Shown here: positions 54,776 through 64,000 of the stretch, piece after piece
Position numbering within the stretch: position 1 is the first letter of the stretch
How the letters are laid out: the number at the start of each line of letters is the position of its first letter
Source: Chloranthus sessilifolius
Lineage: Eukaryota > Streptophyta > Magnoliopsida > Chloranthales > Chloranthaceae
NCBI GenBank assembly: GCA_021018995.1
Contig: CM037596.1
Location: 99,741,416 to 99,805,415 of the forward strand
Length of the DNA stretch: 64,000 nt
Direction of reading: 5' to 3'
Translations under genes and position numbers: made by a program
The notes under the pieces: generated by a model
The model's database searches: none
What the model was told of the DNA's origin: nothing
The model's input: only the letters and a program-made list of their open reading frames with translations

Positions 54776-55608
54776 GAATTCAAACTTTTTGGTATTTTCC
54801 GTTTCTTCCGATGAGATGATGAGCTAGTCATTTCCTACAGTGGTCTCTTTGATAGTCCTACTCATCATTTCCAACAGTGGTCTCTTTGATAGTCCTAAAT
54901 GTACATTGTTATTTGCCAATTTCCCTCAGTTCGCTTTACCAATGCCCGATCGTATGCCGGGTTGAGCAAGGACTACGGTTATCGTCAAGTAGAAAATCAT
55001 CTTTAAAAAACTCCATCAATAACTTTCTTAGTCATATTTGCACCTTCATTACTGAACCCAGAATGATGGGTTTTAGGCAAAGGACTTGATGATTTACTCA
55101 ACTATGGTAAAACTCAGAAGATTTTCATTCTTATTCCCTATATTCCAGTGATTGTGTCCGTCCTCTGATCCTGCACAGTAACTGTTGGATATCATTTGAT
55201 TTTCTTTCACAATGAAATACACAAATTATCGAAATAACTAAAAAAAAATGATTGTGTAGTTCAATTTCTTCTTGTTCATGACATAATTGAAGTCTTGTGA
55301 AGATTAGTGCTTCTAATCAGCTTTGCTTTTCTTTTGAAGATTCTGTTTAATTTCCAGATAAGGAATTATACTTGATAAGGACTTATACTTGTAATCAGCT
55401 TTGGTTTTCTTCTGAAGACTGAGTTTTGAGGTCCTGATAAGGAATTCTTTTCAGTGGGAACCTACTTCATTAGCTACTTATGGTTGTTGAGGCAAATGAT
55501 CATCCAGAGATTTTAACTTCCTTGCATATGTAGTGGTTTTTTATATATTGGATAATTTATTTTCCTTTTTCCTGTTCTATCTCTGACTCTCTATTTCTGA
55601 TCCTGTAG
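54776..55608 (+). other. End of intron 4
   Basis: AT-rich; 'cagtggtctctttgatagtcctaa' is duplicated at about 54839 and 54874. No gene is seen. The acceptor is tcctgtag ending at 55608. Confidence 0.5.
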
Positions 55609-55734
55609 TGCAGAGCAGGATGAGAACCTTCATTCCTTGGTCCAGAGGAAGATTGAAGCATCATCAAATGCCTTCGGTCCATCATTGCGCAACATAATGC
55701 TACGGCCGACATCTTCTGTTGAGGGAAAGCTAAG
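55609..55734 (+). CDS. SIS8: Raf-like MAPKKK, coding exon 5
   Basis: Residues about 302-343: AEQDENLHSLVQRKIEASSN, then AFGPSLRNIMLRPTSSVEGK and L. I chose the acceptor tgtag|TGCAGAG over the next AG (tgcag|AGCAGG) because the latter puts a stop (TGA) in frame at once, whereas this one continues the phase-2 codon and opens the family stretch SLRNIMLR. The donor is CTAAG|GTAATC, phase 2. Open. Confidence 0.92.
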
Positions 55735-55950
55735 GTAATCTGATTTATCTTGATGAGTTCTTTTCTAATCAAGCTAATATTTTCTAATTTCAATGTTTCT
55801 GTTCCCTCTTTTCATTTTATCATTGCCTATAAGAATAAGTTTCAGATTTAGTACGTGGGTGCTTCTTCGACTCTCTATTTCTGACCTTTGAAAAAATGAA
55901 GTTTTGACGATTCAGTCCATAATTGTTTATTTTTTATTTTGATTGATCAG
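55735..55950 (+). other. Intron 5 (216 bp)
   Basis: gtaatc to ttgatcag; short and free of insertions. Confidence 0.9.
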
Positions 55951-56040
55951 TTTATCACATAGTGAGCCCAATATTGCTAATGCTTTTTGGCGACGCAGCC
56001 GGAGGAAAGCTGTTGCCGAACAAAGGACAGCTAGTTCAAG
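55951..56040 (+). CDS. SIS8: Raf-like MAPKKK, coding exon 6
   Basis: Residues about 344-373: (S)LSHSEPNIANAFWRRSRRKA, then VAEQRTASS. SHSEPNI..AFWRRSRRK is a hallmark of this kinase group, and the basic RRSRRK could serve as a localisation or docking segment (inference). The acceptor is gatcag and the donor TCAAG|GTTTTA, phase 2. Open. Confidence 0.93.
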
Positions 56041-56420
56041 GTTTTACCTTTTCTATTCTCTATGCAAATCTTAATTTTCCTACCTTTTCTATTCTCTATG
56101 CAAATCTTAATTTTCCTATACACATGGAGAGTCATACTCGAATGAAATGTGATTCTATGATGGTTGCTTTGCTAAAAACAAGAAAGTTTAGTACACTTTC
56201 AATCATCCAAATCTTTAGGAAGTTGAAATTTGATTATATGATTCTATGATGGTTGTTTTGCCAGAATTAACAACTATGATTGCCTTAACAACAAAACTAA
56301 GGCTATATTTAACAAACAGCTATACTCACAAATGATTTTACAACATACCTCAAATCAGCCACGTGACTTCCTTGGCAGTTGTTCATCTTCATCCCCATCA
56401 CGTCGGCTTTGCCTATGTTT

Positions 56421-57200
56421 TTTTTTTTTTTGATCGGTAAAAGCGCCAGCTATATAAAAAAGCAGTGAGAAGCTGGCCGAGTACAAAAGGGGGTCAGACC
56501 GACCAAAAAGAAAGGAAGGAAAAAAAGAAAAAAATACAGAGAAGAAGAAAGGGGTGAGACGACCAGCGGCCTGGCCGTTGTCCTACCCCGAGTCCCAGTG
56601 GAGGGCATCCCTTCCAACACCACCCAAGAATACATAAAGTCCTAGGCTGACCATCCCAACTGGTTGGCGTTTCCGGCCAAAAATTCAGGCGTTTCTCTCT
56701 AGCCAAATACTCCAAACCACCGCAAAGAACCCAACCCTCTAGAAAGCTCCCAGCTGGTCCTCAAAACCTGCCCCAAACCAAGTAAGAAACTGTTGAGAAA
56801 TGCTCAAAGGGCAGGCCCAGTGCATGTCAAAGGACTAGAGAATAACCCCCAAAATCTTATGAGCCACCCAATAGTGAAGAAAGAGGTGAGATACAAACTC
56901 TTCCGATTGGAGACATGTGACACACAAATTCTGAATATCTTACCCCCTTTGGATCAGCTGGTCCGTCGTGAGAATCCTTATCCTTAACCAGTATTATGTC
57001 CATATCCATGTCCATAGTGGTGATACGTCCCTGATGGGTAATACGAGGAGCCAAATAATTATGACACAGAGCCTTTATCTTCATGGTTGCCTGGTTAAGG
57101 GGTTGGGAAGATGGCGATAGAATCCTATGGAAAACTAAATCCAAAACCTCCGAAGCTACTTATAGTTTGACCAATATCATCTTGTTGAGATTGTTACGAT
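56421..57200 (-). pseudogene. 5'-truncated LINE tail, minus strand
   Basis: A T run (56421-56432) is the poly(A) of a minus-strand element. Minus-strand reading gives a zinc-binding-like part near 56940-56860 (CVTCLQSEEFVSHLFLHYW) and then CILGWCWKG-type tail sequence near 56640. The structure (poly(A), zf-RVT near the 3' end, 'tgatcggtaaaa' next to the tail) resembles the LINE at 15008 ('tgatcagtaataaa'). The 5' limit near 57200 is approximate. Confidence 0.65.
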
Positions 57201-57776
57201 TCAAATGCTCCCTTTCCTTCCACCCCTCCACCTCGAAATGTTAGTCCGTGTAAATCCCCAAAATGATAACACGACTTTCGGTGTGTTACCCATAAGGACT
57301 TGGAAAAAGGATTAGGCACACATGATGCTGTAATAAAATTTTGCGATTCAAAAGAAACAGAATAAAACTGTCATTTCATCCTATCCATTCATTTATCGAA
57401 AGTTTTAATACATATACAACATGACCTGATACACCTGGAGTCTTAATCTGCTACAACTATGTACTATACTACTATCTGACAACAAATTAATACCAAAATA
57501 AATCTTATTTTTACTTTTATACCTTGTTTCTCGTAGACTTTCCCGAAAGTCTTCCTTTACTCTGGTGCTTCTTTCCGTTTAAAATGAAGGGCTCTCTGTC
57601 TAGCTAAATAAGGAATGAGTGACAATTCACAACTCAAAAAGTCCAACCTCCCTTAATTCGTAGGTTTACTTAATTAGGGAGGAGCTAAGACCGGCTGTTG
57701 AATAATATTAGAGAAATATTTTTAACACATGATCAACTAATGGTGTAAAGATATAAAATACATCAAAGAGCATAAG
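57201..57776. other. Spacer in intron 6
   Basis: AT-rich; nothing recognised. Confidence 0.4.
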
Positions 57777-58432
57777 TGATGCAAGAAGGAAACAATGCTA
57801 ACCCTAAAGTAGCATAAAATCCTGCATGATAGGATTTAGGGTTTTCGATCTCCCAATAAAAAATATAAATAAAAGAAAAATAAGGATAAAAGATCTTCGG
57901 AATCACTCTTTGGAGGTTTTTCGGCTTCGCACCAACGGATATGAAGAATCACTCTTCAAAATAGAAACTCATTGCAAGTTTTCAAATGAAAGAATCTCTC
58001 TTTCACAAGATGCACAAAGCAATCTTAAATTTTCATACACTCATTAACTATCTAAAATTGTATTTACAATGCCTTTTATATAGGCTAAGAAGCAATAAAA
58101 TTGAAAGTAGAAAGTCCTAAAACAACTAAAACTCAAATTTCGGAATTTTCACGTCAAAATTCCGTGTAGCCACTAAATCATGGACGCTCGTTCGGAAGTC
58201 ACGAATGTCTGTCCTCGACGATGTTGCACAAAAAAACTAAATGGGTTCAATTCACGGATGTCCATGCTTGGATCACAGACGTCTGTCCCCCTTTCACTGA
58301 CATCCGACTCGAGACTACGGACGTCCGTCGCATAACGATGACCCTTTAACATGCCTTTTGAAAATCCATTCGCGGGCCCACTTTCTCTTTATCCGGCCAC
58401 GATCTCGGCATGTAGGCTTTAATTCGGCATCA
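57777..58432 (-). mobile_element. Solo LTR related to the minus-strand LTR element at 42991-45584
   Basis: It shares 'ctaaa.tagc.taaaatcctgca..ataggatt.agggtttt.gat', 'gcaccaa', 'gaatctctctttc', 'ccggccac.atct...gtaggctt..att..gcatca' with those LTRs in the same order. It starts about TGATGCAAG and ends GGCATCA. The flanks ATAAG and GTAAG match at 4 of 5. Its word cluster is different: GGACGTCCGT, ACGGATGTCC and GACGTCTGTCC (58180-58335). Confidence 0.7.
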
Positions 58433-59640
58433 GTAAGAAAATAAGGGTTGACATCATTTGAAAGCCCATCATTAGGATTATGTGTATCAAATTTACCTGC
58501 TTTCACATACATGTGGGTTCATTCATGTAGTCGATCATTCATGTGGTTGCATTCTATTTGTTTATTTAAGTTAGTACCTTAAATAACCGAACCAACATAT
58601 AGCAGTTGGGCTAACAGATAACTAAAACAATTGTTACATGCCCTTTGGGCATGAATACCATATGCGCACATCACTTGATTTACCAAACCATATACCGGTA
58701 TATGATCATGTGTCATGTGTTTATAACTGGCCATATCACTTGCACATCGTCGATAAATCCACGTCATCACATTCATATTTCACTGATTTCGCCATTACAT
58801 ATATGGTATTCCATCAATCGTAAAACCATCATCATAACACAGGTAAATAAAATTTTCTGTAGTATCCACATTTACATCGTGCCTTTCAATGATACCTTGT
58901 GTTATGGGTTATGGCTTGTGACCATAATGACCCCATCACATGTCCTTTTTTCATATTATTGATTCAAGTTCTCCATAAAACACATCATGCGTCTTTTCAT
59001 ATAGCATCTTGCCATCCAATGGCTTACATTCCCTAAAGTTTCGGGTAGATGACCGCACAGGTCCCCATCTCATAACATATCCATTTTCTTAATCCCTTGG
59101 CATATTTAACATTTTCTATATCATAATTCATCATATTTTCATAGATGTAATACGTGGTGTATATATAGTACGTACATTCAGCATGTGAGCCAACACTTAT
59201 TGTATCATGTTCCATTTTATATATGTAATCCTTACAACAATTCAGGTAATTTGCAGACATTCATCATGAACATATCAGTACTTGATGATTTCAGCATACA
59301 AACATTCGAAGCATATCGCTTCATGTATGTAATTTAAGACTGCGTCCAGCCAAGCGAAATCTGGTTATATTCAGATAATTCGGGCCATAATCCAGCTTGG
59401 CATAGACCGATTTTGTTCCACACAAGTAGGGGTGAAACCAGCATGATAGAACTGGGTTATGATCCACAAAATTAGGGCTGCCAGTCATAACCTAGTTATA
59501 TTCTACATAATTAGGGCTGTAATATGTGAGCCATGACAATGATAAAATGTCTAGAAATACACATTTGGCTGTACTCAAACTATAGTTATGGATGTAGTGA
59601 GATTATGACTGTAATCAAACAAGAAGACTATGATTAGACA
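58433..59640. other. Spacer rich in CAT/ATG words
   Basis: Many 'catatg', 'tcatgt' and 'cacatc' words. Around 59395-59520 'gataga.ctgggttatgatccacaaaattagggctg' style phrases repeat three times. No gene is seen. Confidence 0.4.
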
Positions 59641-59649
59641 AGACAATAA

Positions 59650-60540
59650 TTAGAATTCTTAGGGCAGTCATAATAGGTTTAAAAATTAGGTCCATCGCAG
59701 GGATGAGAAAAACTGAAATAACAGAGATGAATAGCTTTGCATTACTTTTATAAAGGGATCAACTGAATTAAAATGAGAAGAAACGGAGGAGAATTTTGCC
59801 TTTGGGAAGGTCAGATCCGGAGACGAAGGCAAGTAGGAGCTGCCCTTACTTTCTTCTTGATCTTTCTTTCTCAGCTTTCTCACTTAACTCTCTAATTTAT
59901 CGCTCTTTCTCTCACTTTCCTTTTTCCACTCTAGCAGCAAGGAGTGGGAATGACTCCCTCCCCTCCCCCTATTTATAGGCTTCTAAAGGAGTGGCACCTC
60001 CCTTCTTAGACAATCACGAGCTGACATGTGCTATGCATGCATGCTGACATGCGTCCCACATGCATGCGCGCATGTGCCACACGTGCATGCACACACTTGT
60101 TGCGCATGCATGTGCACACTTGTATGCACACACATGCCACATTCATGAATGCACGTGCATGCTGACACGTGACTCCACATGGACCACATATAACAACTGA
60201 ACTTTAAATCCTCCTTTTAAATTTATTAAAATGCCCTTACTGTGGGAAATTACCACAATACCCTTTTTCAACAACTACGATACCCTTTTTCAACAACTAT
60301 GATACTACCATCATTGTCCAATTAACATGTTACTCCTGGTCTTTTTTAAAAGCACACCGTCCTTAGGGTAGTATTAACATTTTACTCCGTCTTTTCTCAA
60401 AATTACCCAAACTGCCCTTGGCCCCGAATTTACCAGATTAACCCTTTTTGATTATACTTAAGCCCATTATATCCATTAAACCTCGATTAGGTAACTTAAG
60501 TAGGTTACAATTGTTGGGTAACTTAATTAGGGATGTTACA
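59650..60540 (-). mobile_element. Candidate LTR, minus strand
   Basis: On the minus strand it would begin TGTAACATCCCTAATTAAG at 60540, then carry a word cluster of GCATGCAT / TGTGCATG / CACGTG (60185-60020), a TATA box (gcctataaatag, 59978-59967) and a purine-rich leader. This is the order of a gypsy LTR. The other end and target duplication were not found. Confidence 0.45.
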
Positions 60541-61685
60541 TCTGTTTTGCATCATTGTGTCATATTGTCATCATCCCTCCAGTGTGCAACTCCCCCAAAA
60601 TATGTCCTATAGTAACCTCCAGTATCATCATCAACATTGATCTCACCATCACCACCACCTCCATCATCATCATCATTAAATTCATCATGGCGCGGACTTT
60701 CCTGAGGAGGCAATCATTAATAATGAAGTTTTCTCTTTCTACGAGGTCGTTTTGGTTGCTGTTTCAGCTACACCCAATGACAGTGGTCTTGCTATCTAAA
60801 GTTAGCGCTTGCCTCTCTTCAATCCATGAATTTAGAGGTTCATTTTCTTTAGAGATATGATCCAAATCGATTGGATTGAAGTATTATCATCTGAAGAGGA
60901 AGAACATAAAAAATAATTATTATGCATATAAAATAAAAGAACGATGCTGTAACAATTGAACATTAACTTATTTTTATATATGATCACATTTATTCGACAA
61001 AATTCTGTCTTCTGATGCTTATGATCCTTAACCTCATATTATAATGGACATATGACTAACTTTTCTAATTTGTCATAGTTAGTTTATTCCCGTCTTTCTG
61101 TTTAAGGGAAAATGTGCTCTAATTCCTCTCACAGTTTGAATAAGAAGCTATTTGGCTGAGAACTCCTATGACTATTTTTTTCCAAACTTGGATTTTATCT
61201 CCATATTGCACCTACCAATCCACTGCAGTGAAGATACATTAGATTTTGTTTGTTTTCAAAAAAGCACTTTGTTTTAAGATCAATCCTCTTCATACATTAA
61301 AAGAAATAATTTATCTGGTTTATCATTATATATTTGGGATGGTCCAATGGAGTATCAAATGAGCTATGTCGTTTTCTAGAAAAATCAAACTTAGCTTGAT
61401 TGCGTAAGAAGGCGAACTTATATGTATTATGTAAACATGTAATTATAGCTAAGTATGAATGTAATTATTTTTTATTATTGTTGCTTACATCTCTTAGGAC
61501 CTGGCCTTGCCTGTTGAGGTACGACTCCAATCTTTGAATAACATGAAGCATCCCAGTGTAGACTTCATCATCTGTGATGAGTTTTTAGTATACTGACATA
61601 CGAGATCCAAAAATTCCCATTGTGAAATATTTAACAGTAATTACCATATTAAATGATAATATAACTAGCACAATATATTACTAAC
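60541..61685. other. Spacer in intron 6
   Basis: It holds a short (CAT/ATC)n run (about 60655-60680). Otherwise AT-rich without recognised features. Confidence 0.4.
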
Positions 61686-62500
61686 ATGCGTACACAAAAT
61701 AAATTTTTACATGCAGCATGTAAGCGTTCTTGGAATTTCTTTTCTCACCTTATATCGATTATTCCCTATTATGAAGAAAAGAGGAGATTCACAAGTATGG
61801 CACACGCAACACCGTTCGTAGTTGGTTGCATATGTTCGTATACGCTCTCTTTAAATGTATCGGTGGCACACCCCGACACATTTGTCACACCCGAGCAATG
61901 CCTCAATGCCACTACAAAGAGGCCAACCTAACCCACCATTAGCAATGATACCACCCGCTTAGAGGATGTGAACTCCCTTCATGGTTACCTTATTTTCTAA
62001 GGCCTACCATTCCAATGCATCGTGGCCTTGCAACACACATGCACGCACCTCCATGCCTCACTTGGCCTGCTTAAGCCTCACCCTGTGCGTCATGCATTCG
62101 TCCTCATGTCGCCTCATAACTAACACGTCTTACTATCATGCCAAACCAAGCCCACCTTTGTGTGTGACCATTGCAACCAACACAAATCTAAGCATCTGAC
62201 CCTTGTTCCAACGTGCACAACAATGTCCCATGTGGCCCACAAGTGCCTCCCTCATAGCCAACCTAGCCGCATTGCATCGATCAGCAAGTCCAGCCACGCT
62301 GCTGATCTTGACATGGCCTCGCCTATATATGCACCACTGTGCATAACTTCCCGACATAGCAACCACTGTGCCGGGTGACACACGACATTGCCGTAGCAAC
62401 GTCCTAGGCTTACCCTTACATCCTCCAGTGCTCTAGGATCTCATGTGTGTGGGAGTAGCTCCACAGGTCCCCTCCCATATACATGGTTTAAACACAAACC
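61686..62500. other. C-rich segment of unknown origin
   Basis: From about 61860 to 62490 the plus strand is unusually rich in C and in CA/CC steps ('gcctcacttggcctgc', 'gcctcaccctgtgcg'). It has a TATA-like cctatatatgc at 62321. No protein or RNA family was recognised. It could be part of an LTR. Confidence 0.35.
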
Positions 62501-62519
62501 TTGCCAAGTAACAGGAATG

Positions 62520-63095
62520 GGTAGCTTGAAATGCACCCACGTGTTCTCTGAAAGCACCTATGTCTGAGATCCCTTAAAACCCATTGATTGGGTTGGATCA
62601 TACGATGGAGATCGTGTTTCACCCCGATCTTCCACACAATGGATCTTGAGACCATGTCGTACCTATCAAACATCATGAAGCTGCAGAAAAAAATGAAGAT
62701 GCTGGATCAACTTTAGTTATGCATGTCAGAGGAAAAATCAAGGCATTACAATCATTTTCTTAGAAAGAATATCGTGCTTCCTTTTCTAAACCATAAAAGT
62801 CAACTTTCATGATAGGGTATCCTGAGAAAGAACGAATATGCTTGCAATGAGTAGGCACTGTAATGCAACTCATTATATTGTGGTATTTGCATCCGTCGAA
62901 CATCCTTTCATATTATTAGTATTGAGCTTATATATGGTAACCAACCCGTTCCAAACAATGATTGTTAATGAATTACTTTATTTGCCATGTGGCACCGTTT
63001 TTTTTATCAAGTTTGCCGTCTTATTCGAAGGCCATGTTCTAAGGATCTACAACGTGGAAGATTGGGGCTGATTTTATTTTCTATCATGTGATTCA
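62520..63095. mobile_element. Mutator-type foldback relic, expanded in the middle
   Basis: The left half (gatgGAGATC, 'caccccgatcttccacacaatggatcttgag', 62600-62655) and the right half ('aaggatctacaacgtggaagattggggctgat...atcatgtgattcaa', 63040-63095) are mutually inverted and match 6983-7408. About 370 bp of unrelated sequence lies between. A third partial arm is at 63145-63165. Confidence 0.55.
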
Positions 63096-63251
63096 AAGTA
63101 GTTAACTCATTTAAAATGAGCGACTAAAACTTATTTTAGATTTTGAATCACACGATGGAGAAGGTTTTTTTGATGTAATCTTCAACCCACCAGATCTTTG
63201 TATCATGTTCTTCGAATCACCTTGTACAGTTGACGAAACCACATAACATGT

Positions 63252-63341
63252 GTCCAAATTCAGTGGCCTGTTCCAAATCACGTGTTCAAATTCAGTGTGA
63301 CCCGTTCCAAATCACGTGTCCAAATTCAGTGACCTGTTCCA
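63252..63341. repeat. Minisatellite, three units of about 30-40 bp
   Basis: The phrase 'caaattcagtg...ctgttccaaatcacgtgt' occurs three times in a row with small changes. The last unit is followed by an inverted partial copy (atttggaacaggcag). Confidence 0.9.
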
Positions 63342-63370
63342 AATGGTAATTTGGAACAGGCAGTTAGCCT

Positions 63371-63698
63371 ATACAAAGTCTTGTATTTACTTTTTTTTTT
63401 TTTTTTTTTTCCGATACGTATCGTACAGGACTAACCTACACTTAGGCTGTCATTGATGCAACACTTTCTAATTTGTTTTATGTATGCACACATGCATAAA
63501 TTATTTTTATTCACATACTTATTGGGATAAGTTTAATTCTGGTTGTTTAATTAACTGATATAGTACATCACTGATTTTTTGATGGCAGTAACAGAAAATT
63601 TACTTTCTTTTCCGTGTTTTCAGCCTTGTTTTGCTCACTTATGGGATTTTTTTTAAAGGTGTGTAGTCAATTTATTTGTTTATTTATTTAAATTGCAG
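63371..63698 (+). other. End of intron 6
   Basis: A T20+ run (63391-63411) abuts the 14-bp word CCGATACGTATCGT, a lone copy of the MITE-type word. The acceptor is aaattgcag ending at 63698. Confidence 0.6.
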
Positions 63699-63794
63699 TC
63701 CAGAGCATCCTCTATATAGAGCACGGGGAAGATCCATGCTTAGTGGTGATAGACAATCATTTAGAGAATATGACGATGGCATAGCTGCATCAAG
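63699..63794 (+). CDS. SIS8: Raf-like MAPKKK, coding exon 7
   Basis: Residues about 374-405: (S)PEHPLYRARGRSMLSGDRQS, then FREYDDGIAASR. The stretch P.HP..RARGRSMLSGDR.SFR is conserved in SIS8-type kinases and precedes the linker to the kinase domain, which lies beyond the window. The acceptor is attgcag and the donor TCAAG|GTTCTT, phase 2. Open. Confidence 0.93.
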
Positions 63795-64000
63795 GTTCTT
63801 ATTGAAAATATTATATGCATTTCAAATAATTTAAAGTTTCATACATATAATTTTTTTGAATAAATAGGGTATTGAAATAGTTGTTGATTCCCATTTGTTG
63901 CTACTTTATTTTCCGAGTATTCCTTTTTTTCTTTTGTTTCTAATATTGTTCTCTTTGCATATCAGATTCACATAACTTCTGATGTAAACAAATACGGATT
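63795..64000 (+). other. Start of intron 7
   Basis: The gttctt donor is followed by T-rich sequence to the window edge; no further exon is visible. Confidence 0.7.

Larger units (their letters stand above)
56041..63698 (+). other. Intron 6 of the kinase gene (7.7 kb)
   Basis: gttttacc to aaattgcag. It starts with a small duplicate ('accttttctattctctatgcaaatcttaattttcct' at 56044 and 56084). It then holds a LINE tail, a solo LTR, an LTR-like segment and Mutator-type fragments, listed separately. Confidence 0.85.

Noticed and set aside
63252..63341. CRISPR-like direct repeats
   Set aside because: The units are adjacent without unique spacers and the genome is eukaryotic.

Overview
The window is nuclear DNA of a flowering plant. 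The evidence is one split protein-coding gene with plant GT-AG introns, plant-type Ty1-copia, Ty3-gypsy, LINE, hAT, Mutator-like and Harbinger-like elements, primer-binding sites of the initiator-Met tRNA type (TGGTATCA), and very AT-rich spacer. I cannot fix the species. The huge TE-filled introns and abundant LINEs suggest a woody or early-diverging angiosperm, but that is only an impression.

The one real host gene lies on the + strand and fills most of the window. It encodes the N-terminal half of a Raf-like MAPKKK of the EDR1/SIS8 (MAP3K delta) group. A non-coding leader exon (about 9240-9451) and a 4 kb leader intron precede the ATG at 13645. Coding exons lie at 13645-13893, 38517-38720, 47837-48028, 48213-48472, 55609-55734, 55951-56040 and 63699-63794; the kinase domain is beyond the right edge. 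The exons join in one open frame of about 405 residues. Introns 1, 2, 4 and 6 are about 24.6, 9.1, 7.1 and 7.7 kb, so about 1.2 kb of coding sequence is spread over 50 kb.

Upstream (1-9200) are a broken DUF7745-like transposon gene, microsatellites, a 215-bp hAT-type MITE (4476-4690) and two Mutator-type foldback elements with 9-bp target duplications (6983-7408, 8238-8669). The leader intron holds a copia tail plus LTR. Intron 1 is a TE stack: a 5'-truncated LINE (15008-18282), a Mutator-like element carrying a Harbinger MITE (18603-19544), a dead hAT transposase split by a MITE and by a foldback hairpin (20297-22768), a gag-only gypsy-like LTR element with a LINE inside its 5' LTR (23216-28818), two more MITE-like elements (29050-29225, 29618-29989) and a dead Tnt1-like copia (31165-36195). 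Intron 2 holds a LINE split by a short minus-strand LTR element (41170-46000) and another MITE (46823-47051). Intron 4 holds a second dead copia with a possible organelle-DNA insert, and a complex repeat cluster. Intron 6 holds a LINE tail, a solo LTR, an LTR-like segment and Mutator-type fragments.

The most unusual signal is a set of short elements whose ends read about CATGG(N)TCAAAA. Three have exact 8-bp target duplications and one has 7 of 8. Their interiors are built from reiterated self-complementary words, and the word differs between elements (CCGATACGTATCGG, CCGAAATTTCGG, CGAGTCGAGT). A parallel pattern occurs in the LTRs: several unrelated families carry a cluster of one short near-palindromic word, each family with its own word. 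All transposon genes seen here are broken; only the host kinase gene is open.
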